Shown in pieces: positions 41,325-46,878 of a DNA stretch of 46,878 bases. The DNA is from Prosthecobacter sp. (GTDB taxonomy: Bacteria > Verrucomicrobiota > Verrucomicrobiia > Verrucomicrobiales > Verrucomicrobiaceae): NCBI GenBank assembly GCA_021733925.1, contig JAIPJY010000054.1, positions 1 to 46,878 on the forward strand, read 5' to 3'. Made by a program: the position numbers and the translations under genes. Under the pieces are notes generated by a model, which was not told the origin of the DNA, did not search any database, and saw only the letters and a list, made by a program, of their open reading frames with translations. How positions within the stretch are numbered: the stretch's first letter is position 1; every line of letters begins with the position of its first letter.

Positions 41325-42416
41325 ATGTCTTTGCATTCGCCCCATGAAGGATCTCCGCGCGGCGTGCCGAACGTGAAGGGCATTCGCGGGCGCGGGGCTG
41401 CGGGGAATCCGGACCAGCGTTTCGCTGAGCTGCATGTGGACTATGATCCCGGTGAAGCGCCGGAGAAAGTGGCGACGAAGTTCCTGCGCGATCACTCGTC
41501 CACCATCATCTCGCGCAACAGCAGCCCGGATCTCCCCTTTGAGGCCAGCTTGAATCCCTACCGTGGCTGCGAGCATGGCTGCGCCTACTGCTACGCGCGG
41601 CCGACGCATGAGTATCTCGGCTTTTCTGCGGGGGTGGATTTTGAATCCCGCATCATGGTGAAGGAGAACGCCCCTGCCCTGCTGCGGGCGGAGTTGCTGA
41701 AGCCGAGCTACAAGCCGGAGAATCTGTCGCTCAGCGGCATCACCGACCCGTATCAGCCCATTGAGAAAAAGCTGCGCATCACGCGGGGCTGTCTGGAGGT
41801 GCTGGCGGAGTGCCGGCATCCGGTGGTGATGATCACGAAGAATCATCTCATCACGCGGGATGTGGATTTGCTGGCAGAGCTGGCGCGGCATTCGGCGACG
41901 GCGGTCTATATTTCGATCACGACGCTGGATGCTGAACTGGCGCGAAAGCTGGAGCCGCGTGCGTCATCGCCCAAGATGAGGCTGGAGGCGATTCGGATGC
42001 TGCATGAAGCGGGTGTGCCCGTGGGAGTGTCCACCGCGCCGATCATCCCCGGGCTGAACGACTCGGAAATCCCCGCGCTCATTGAAGCCGCGCGTGCTGC
42101 GGGGGCGCAGTTCGCGGGATACACGGTGGTGAGGCTGCCGTTTGCGGTGAAGGAGGTGTTTCGTGCGTGGCTGGATCAGCACTTTCCGGGGATGCGGGAC
42201 AAGATCCTGAGCCGCATCGAGGAGACGCAGGGCAAGACCTTGTCTCATGGTGAATTTGGCAAGCGGCTGAAAGGCGTGGGTGTGTGGTCGGAGCAGATCG
42301 CCGCGCTGTTTAAGGTGTCGATCAAGCGAGCGGGCATGCTGCACCGGAGGCCGGAGGTGAGTGCCGGGGCGTTTCGGCGGCCAAGGGATCCGGGCGGGCA
42401 GATGGAGTTGTTTTGA
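41325..42416 (+). CDS. PA0069-family radical SAM protein
   Basis: A 363-residue radical SAM enzyme. The 4Fe-4S cluster motif is NPYRGCEHGCAYCYARPTHE (CxxxCxxC). Later parts of the barrel include GITDPYQPIEKKLRITRGCL, MITKNHLITRDVDLLAEL, SISITTLDAEL-type VYISITTLDAELARKLEPRA and VSTAPIIPGLNDSEIPAL. It matches the PA0069/SplB-like group, whose function is not established; some are predicted to act in DNA repair because of similarity to spore photoproduct lyase. ATG 41325 (MSLHSPHEG) is chosen; the open frame starts at 41304. It lies 105 bp after parA, probably as a separate unit. Confidence 0.9.
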   Translation: MSLHSPHEGSPRGVPNVKGIRGRGAAGNPDQRFAELHVDYDPGEAPEKVATKFLRDHSSTIISRNSSPDLPFEASLNPYRGCEHGCAYCYARPTHEYLGFSAGVDFESRIMVKENAPALLRAELLKPSYKPENLSLSGITDPYQPIEKKLRITRGCLEVLAECRHPVVMITKNHLITRDVDLLAELARHSATAVYISITTLDAELARKLEPRASSPKMRLEAIRMLHEAGVPVGVSTAPIIPGLNDSEIPALIEAARAAGAQFAGYTVVRLPFAVKEVFRAWLDQHFPGMRDKILSRIEETQGKTLSHGEFGKRLKGVGVWSEQIAALFKVSIKRAGMLHRRPEVSAGAFRRPRDPGGQMELF

Positions 42417-42426
42417 GGATCGGCAG

Positions 42427-42525
42427 AGTACTTTTGAGCTTTAGCTCAATCTGGAGTCTGGAGGGTGGCGATGGATTCCAGAATGAGCTACTGCGAAGCC
42501 GCGAAGCGAACCTCATGAGTACTTT
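42427..42525. repeat. CTAAAG-type palindrome and CGAAGCCGCGAAG repeat
   Basis: AGTACTTTTGAGCTTTAGCT (42427-42446) is an inverted copy of the CTAAAG family with its GTACT tail. At 42491-42510 CTGCGAAGCCGCGAAGCGAA repeats 304-323 exactly, followed by ATGAGTACTTT. They lie between the radical SAM and kinase genes. Confidence 0.65.
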
Positions 42526-42564
42526 GTTTTGCCATTTTTGCCAAGGGCGCGTAATAAGTGTCCA

Positions 42565-45510
42565 ATGCCTGACGTCGCCAAGCCAGCCCATGCACCGGCG
42601 AACAGAGCCAATGAGGCTTTCTGTGCGCCGAGTTTAAGCAGTGTTGAGGAGCACTACAAGCTGCTGAGCTGCCTGCTGGATTACATTCCAGACCGCATTT
42701 ACTTCAAAGACAAAGAGGGGGCGTTTGTGCTGGTGAGCCGGTCCGAGGCGGAGTATCTGGGCGCGTGTGACCCGGCGGAGGTGATCGGTAAAACGGACTT
42801 CGATTACTTCGAGCACGCCTTGGCGCAGGCCGCGATGGAGGATGAGCAGGAGCTGATGCGGATGGGCAAATCCATCACCGGCAAAGAGGAGAAAAAGCGG
42901 CTGCTGGATGGTCGCACAGGCTGGGCGCTGGTGACGAAGATCCCGCTGCGCGATGCGGATGGCGGCATCATCGGCACCTGTGGTATCTCCAAAGACATCA
43001 CAGCACTGAAGGAGACTGAGGAGGCCCTGTACAAAGCCAATGCGGCACTGGCCTCGCAGAAGGCGCTGCTGGAGCAGTCGATGGCGGAGCTGCAGCAGAC
43101 CAAGCTGGAACTGGTGCAGCAACTGGCCCTGCGCGAGCGGGTGGAGGATGAGCTCGTGCGGGCCAAGCGTGAAGCCGAAGAGGCCAGCAGCGGTCTGGGG
43201 CCCTTCTTTCAGGTGGCGCTGGACATGCTCTGCATCGCGGGGATGGACGGCTACTTCAAACGGATCAATCCGGCCTTCTGCACCACGCTGGGCTACACGG
43301 AGAAAGAGATGCTGGGCCAGCCCTTCCTCGAATTTGTGCATCTTGAGGACCGGCCTAAAACCGTGGCCGCAATGGAGCAACTGGCAGCCGGTCTGAACCT
43401 GGTCAATTTCGTCAATCGCTACCATCACAAGGACGGGAGCTTTCTGTGGATCGAGTGGACCGCCGCGCCCAATGCCGGCAAATCGGCGATCTATGCAGCG
43501 GCGAGAAACATCACCCAGCGCATTCAGACGGAAGACGAGCTGCGCATGGCGCGTGAAGCGGCCGATGCGGCGAACCAGGCGAAGAGCACCTTCCTCGCGA
43601 ACATGAGTCATGAGATTCGCACGCCGATGAATGGCGTGCTGGGCATGACCGAGCTGCTGCTGAACACGCGCATGACCGGCGACCAGCGAGGCTACCTGAA
43701 TCTTGTGAGGCAGTCGGCCGACTCCTTGATGACGGTGCTCAATGACATCCTGGATTTCTCCAAGATCGAAGCGGGCAAGCTGGACCTCGACAAGCATGAG
43801 TTTGATCTGCGTGACTCGATCGGGGACACGCTGCAAACACTGGCGATCCGCTCGGCGGAGAAGGAGATTGAGCTGGCCTACCTCGTGAAACCTGACGTGC
43901 CCGACTGCCTGATTGGAGACATCTGCCGCCTGCGACAGATCATTCTGAACCTGGTGGGCAACGCCATCAAGTTCACGCCGCGTGGCGAAATCGTGCTGGA
44001 ACTGCGCGTGGAGAGCCGGACCGAGACCGAGGTGACGCTGCATGTGCAGGTGTCTGACACGGGCATCGGCATCGCCAAAGAGAAGCAGGCGCATGTGTTT
44101 GAATCCTTCACGCAGGCGGAGAGCTGCACGACGCGTCGTTTCGGCGGCACCGGGCTCGGTCTGACCATTTCCAGACAGCTCGTCGAGCTCATGCAGGGTC
44201 GCATGTGGCTGGAGAGCGAGCCGGGCAAGGGCAGCGTCTTTCACTTCACCGCGCAGTTTGAACTGGGGTGCCAGAAAGCTCACGCCTCGCGGTTGCTGCC
44301 GGAAAAGCTGCGCGACTTCCAGGTGCTGGTGGTGGACGACAATGCGACCAACCGTACGATTCTTGAGGAGATGCTCAAGACCTGGGAGCTGCGGCCGATC
44401 CTTGCCGCCAGTGGCGCCGAGGCTTTGCAAATCCTGGAACAGGCGCAGACCGAAGGCACGCCCATCCCGCTGATGCTGCTGGACTACATGATGCCCGAGA
44501 TGGATGGCGCGGAAGTCTGCCGCCAGATCCAGCAGCGTTTCAGCAGCCATGCACCCAAAATTTTGATCCTGTCCTCGGGTGGCAACCTGACCGCCGAAAT
44601 CGGTGATGAAAACCTGGGGTATGAGCGCTGCCTGACCAAGCCGGTGAAGCATTCGGATCTCTTCGACACGATCAGCCGCGTCATGGGAGATTTGAATGCC
44701 GCTGACAAAACTGGCAGCGCCCACGAAATGCCCGGACTGCAGAGCATGGCGCCGATGAAGCTGCTGCTCGCGGAGGACGGCCGGGTGAATCAACTCGTCG
44801 CCATCAAGATGCTCGAAGACCGTGGGCATCAGGTCACACTGGCCAGCAATGGCCGTGAGGCATTGACCTTGCTCGCCAGCCAGAGTTTCGATGCGATCCT
44901 CATGGACATCCAGATGCCCGAGATGAACGGGTTTGAGGCCACGCTGGCCATTCGCCATGAGGAGGCCGGCACGGAGCGCCATATCCCCATCATCGCCATG
45001 ACAGCCAATGCGATGAAAGGTGACCGTGAGCAGTGCCTGGCCGCCGGGATGGATGACTACATTGCCAAACCCATTTACTCGACGCAGCTTTACCCCCTGC
45101 TGGAAAGATATGCCAGCCTCAGCCAGAATCCCCAGGCTGAGCCCCTGCCCTTCGGAGCTTGCCGTGATGCGCCGGTGTTCGACGCCGACACCTTCAGCGA
45201 GAACATTGGCGATGGTCCGCTGATGCTGGAGCTGATCCGGCTGTTTTGTGAGGAGTCACAGCCCATGCTCGGCAACGCCTGTCTGGCGCTGCATGAGCTG
45301 GATGCCGAGGCGTTGCATCATGCCTCGCATTCGCTGCAGGGGCTGGTGGGCAATTATGCAGCAACTCCGGCTTTCAACGCGGTGGCCGCCCTCACGCAAT
45401 GCACGCGGAATGGGAATCTGCTGCAGGCGGGCAAGCTGCTGGCGGTGGTGACGGATGAAATCGCGCGGCTGAGGGAAGCGCTGGTGGAGTTTGGGCGGGA
45501 GATTGAGTGA
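42565..45510 (+). CDS. Hybrid sensor histidine kinase (PAS-PAS-HisKA-HATPase-REC-REC-Hpt)
   Basis: A 981-residue complex sensor kinase. There is no signal peptide or membrane helix, so it is cytoplasmic. Domains: PAS 1 (about 30-150), coiled coil (150-205), PAS 2 (210-325), HisKA with H349 in [17 protein letters not shown], HATPase with [17 protein letters not shown] and [10 protein letters not shown] (about 450-565), REC 1 with acceptor D640 in [14 protein letters not shown] 2 with D781 in [14 protein letters not shown], and a C-terminal Hpt with H922 in [16 protein letters not shown] 2 starts [13 protein letters not shown], where G replaces a usual N. It forms a full phosphorelay (His-Asp-His) in one chain. 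PAS domains suggest an intracellular redox, light or metabolite signal. The output regulator is not in the window. ATG 42565 is preferred to TTG 42529. Confidence 0.95.
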   Translation: MPDVAKPAHAPANRANEAFCAPSLSSVEEHYKLLSCLLDYIPDRIYFKDKEGAFVLVSRSEAEYLGACDPAEVIGKTDFDYFEHALAQAAMEDEQELMRMGKSITGKEEKKRLLDGRTGWALVTKIPLRDADGGIIGTCGISKDITALKETEEALYKANAALASQKALLEQSMAELQQTKLELVQQLALRERVEDELVRAKREAEEASSGLGPFFQVALDMLCIAGMDGYFKRINPAFCTTLGYTEKEMLGQPFLEFVHLEDRPKTVAAMEQLAAGLNLVNFVNRYHHKDGSFLWIEWTAAPNAGKSAIYAAARNITQRIQTEDELRMAREAADAANQAKSTFLANMSHEIRTPMNGVLGMTELLLNTRMTGDQRGYLNLVRQSADSLMTVLNDILDFSKIEAGKLDLDKHEFDLRDSIGDTLQTLAIRSAEKEIELAYLVKPDVPDCLIGDICRLRQIILNLVGNAIKFTPRGEIVLELRVESRTETEVTLHVQVSDTGIGIAKEKQAHVFESFTQAESCTTRRFGGTGLGLTISRQLVELMQGRMWLESEPGKGSVFHFTAQFELGCQKAHASRLLPEKLRDFQVLVVDDNATNRTILEEMLKTWELRPILAASGAEALQILEQAQTEGTPIPLMLLDYMMPEMDGAEVCRQIQQRFSSHAPKILILSSGGNLTAEIGDENLGYERCLTKPVKHSDLFDTISRVMGDLNAADKTGSAHEMPGLQSMAPMKLLLAEDGRVNQLVAIKMLEDRGHQVTLASNGREALTLLASQSFDAILMDIQMPEMNGFEATLAIRHEEAGTERHIPIIAMTANAMKGDREQCLAAGMDDYIAKPIYSTQLYPLLERYASLSQNPQAEPLPFGACRDAPVFDADTFSENIGDGPLMLELIRLFCEESQPMLGNACLALHELDAEALHHASHSLQGLVGNYAATPAFNAVAALTQCTRNGNLLQAGKLLAVVTDEIARLREALVEFGREIE

Positions 45511-45560
45511 GTGAGCGGGGCTTTGTAAATGCCGTTTTGTACTGGGTGGGGGACCATTTG

Positions 45561-46697
45561 TCAGCTCAGAGGTCGTGTCCGCAACTGTCGCAGAGTATAA
45601 AAAGGCTCGTCTGACTCCGTCATGCGACGGCTGCCAAGTTTCCGCTTCGGCCCAAAGCACTGCCGCTGATCCATGAAGAGGCCCTCGACAAACTCTTGGC
45701 TCCCGAGCGCGACGCCATCGCTGAAGTAGCGCACCCGCAAATGCACCAGCTCCGCAGGGCTGAGCTTGCCGCCTTTGGCCAGAACGGCACGTGCGGACTC
45801 CGCGCTCACGCCGCGCCGCACCACCTTCTCGTTCTGCGCATCCTTCACTTCGCGCCCCTCCGCATGCAGAAGACAGCGATACGCTGCCGCTGCGCCCGCA
45901 CATTTCCAGCCATCCACGGGTTTGCCCAATGCCTTGCACAGCCCACGCTGCGCCCTGCGGCTGCCGCCCAGCGCCTCCGCGTAGCCGCACCAGCGGTAGT
46001 CTTTTGGATCTTTGACCAACCCAGCGCGCACGGGATTGAGATCGATGTAGGCGGCCATCGTGCGCAACGCTTCGCCCTTGCCCTCCACGATGACACTTTT
46101 GAAGCGATCCATCCACAGAGTTCCCCGGCGGCCGCGCCGCTTGTTGAACCAGCGGCTGAAGCGCTCTTTCACTTCTTTGACGAACAGGGACAGATCGCAG
46201 AAGCGTTTTTTGAGGGCGTCCACTCGCTGCTCCGCGAGCACCGCCATGCCACGCGCACGGAGATCCTTCAACTCATCCCGTAGCAGGCCTAAATAGGCGC
46301 GGCTGTAGAGCGTGCGCAGGTGATCAAACAGCCGCGTCTCGCCGTCAGGCCCCTCAAACCGCTGCAGCCACGTCTGCCGGTGCGGCACCTCCGCCAGCAG
46401 ATGGAAGTGATTTCCCATGATGCAGTAGGTCGCCACCTTGATGCCGGAGAACTCCGCCATGCGCCAGATCACGCGGCGCAGCGCCTCCTTCTCCACTTCA
46501 TCAAACATCACCTCCCCACCGCAAGTCCGCGACATCACGTGATAGCAGTAGGACTCCAGCGGCCCCTTCCCCAGAATGCGAAACCGACCACCGGACCAAG
46601 AACGCGCGCCAGGATAGAGGCCCGTTTTCGCATTCACGCCGACGAGTTGCTCTTCGAGCGGGAGCGTCTGGGGATCAGCAGACTGAGTCGATTTCAT
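45561..46697 (-). CDS. RAYT-type Y1 transposase, copy 2
   Basis: A 378-residue twin of 35880-37016. The HUH motif reads MGNHFHLLAEVP and the Tyr block AAYIDLNPVRAGLVKDPKDY is identical. Most differences lie in the C-terminal 90 residues, while the stretch around LSLFVKEVKERFSRWFNKRR and RRGTLWMDRFKSV is almost unchanged. Both key motifs are intact, so the protein is probably active or was until recently. The upstream flank has the half palindrome and tail at 46727-46769. It is convergent with the histidine kinase gene, 50 bp apart, with no terminator visible between them. Confidence 0.88.
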   Translation of the reverse strand: MKSTQSADPQTLPLEEQLVGVNAKTGLYPGARSWSGGRFRILGKGPLESYCYHVMSRTCGGEVMFDEVEKEALRRVIWRMAEFSGIKVATYCIMGNHFHLLAEVPHRQTWLQRFEGPDGETRLFDHLRTLYSRAYLGLLRDELKDLRARGMAVLAEQRVDALKKRFCDLSLFVKEVKERFSRWFNKRRGRRGTLWMDRFKSVIVEGKGEALRTMAAYIDLNPVRAGLVKDPKDYRWCGYAEALGGSRRAQRGLCKALGKPVDGWKCAGAAAAYRCLLHAEGREVKDAQNEKVVRRGVSAESARAVLAKGGKLSPAELVHLRVRYFSDGVALGSQEFVEGLFMDQRQCFGPKRKLGSRRMTESDEPFYTLRQLRTRPLS

Positions 46698-46726
46698 GCG
46701 GCCAAGATAGATACAGTTTTTGGCAA

Positions 46727-46769
46727 AATCAATAACTAAATGCCTGGCATGAATGGCACTCAGTTAAGG
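46727..46769. repeat. RAYT-linked repeat upstream of transposase copy 2
   Basis: Positions 46727-46750 match 37045-37068, and 46741-46769 match 2430-2458 at 28 of 29 bases, including the CTCAGTTAAGG tail. This links the transposase flank to the free-standing palindrome. The remaining 46770-46878 shows nothing I can assign. Confidence 0.75.
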
Positions 46770-46878
46770 CGGGTCATCGTGGATTTTGAGCCCTCTGTAA
46801 ACCTGCCATAAGGGGTACAACAAAGCGGTGGTTTTTGGGTTGCAGGAGCATGGCTCTTCAAACTTGCTTTCTGCCTCA

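Noticed and set aside
42634-44982. A 782-codon minus-strand frame
   Set aside because: It is antisense to the histidine kinase, whose domains are all intact.

Overview
The window looks like a chromosomal segment of a GC-rich member of the Verrucomicrobiota, most like Prosthecobacter/Verrucomicrobiaceae. I infer this from many secreted hydrolases with short Sec signal peptides, a secreted PQQ-type beta-propeller, a GYF_2/DUF4190/pilin-like protein, a neutral-ceramidase domain fused to a LamG domain, few strong Shine-Dalgarno sites, and intergenic regions crowded with palindromic repeats. No tRNA, rRNA, CRISPR array or phage module was seen.

Layout. 1-843: repeats only. 844-2373: a membrane protein with two CxxC pairs and a small secreted protein. 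2374-2845: palindromic repeats. 2846-7196: a secreted beta-helix protein, a secreted acetyl-xylan-esterase-like hydrolase, an ACP-like DUF1493 protein and a secreted protein with two internal repeats. 7197-7733: two copies of a long structured repeat. 7734-15671: housekeeping genes serA (minus) and gnd (plus), a membrane-anchored coiled-coil protein, a secreted beta-propeller, a GYF_2/DUF4190 protein and a damaged small-protein/nucleotidyltransferase pair. 15695-17827: an elongation factor G paralogue broken by an in-frame stop codon. 18134-22808: a divergent locus with a 1261-residue CHAT protease/NTPase/TPR protein on one side and a 52-residue protein plus a TIR-like protein on the other. 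22959-26192: a TPR-like secreted protein, a GNAT acetyltransferase, and two hypotheticals. 26193-27022: three more long repeats. 27023-35798: type II NADH dehydrogenase, two secreted alpha/beta hydrolases, a SASA-type esterase, a ceramidase-LamG protein and the Kup potassium transporter. 35880-46697: two closely related RAYT-type (REP-associated Y1) transposases bracketing a SWIM/SNF2 helicase, a ParA ATPase, a radical SAM protein and a seven-domain hybrid histidine kinase.

How the parts fit. The secreted enzymes (beta-helix, acetyl esterase, sialate-type esterase, ceramidase-LamG, BD-FAE-like hydrolases) suggest breakdown of acetylated polysaccharide, glycoprotein or lipid outside the cytoplasm. 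The most promising candidate for an undescribed system is 18134-22808: its design (repeat sensor, NTPase switch, caspase-like protease, and a tightly coupled small protein plus possible nucleotide-cleaving effector) resembles known anti-phage systems. The second theme is repeats: at least six families of palindromes lie between genes. One family sits inside the helicase gene with compensatory stem changes, and another ends just upstream of both transposase genes.
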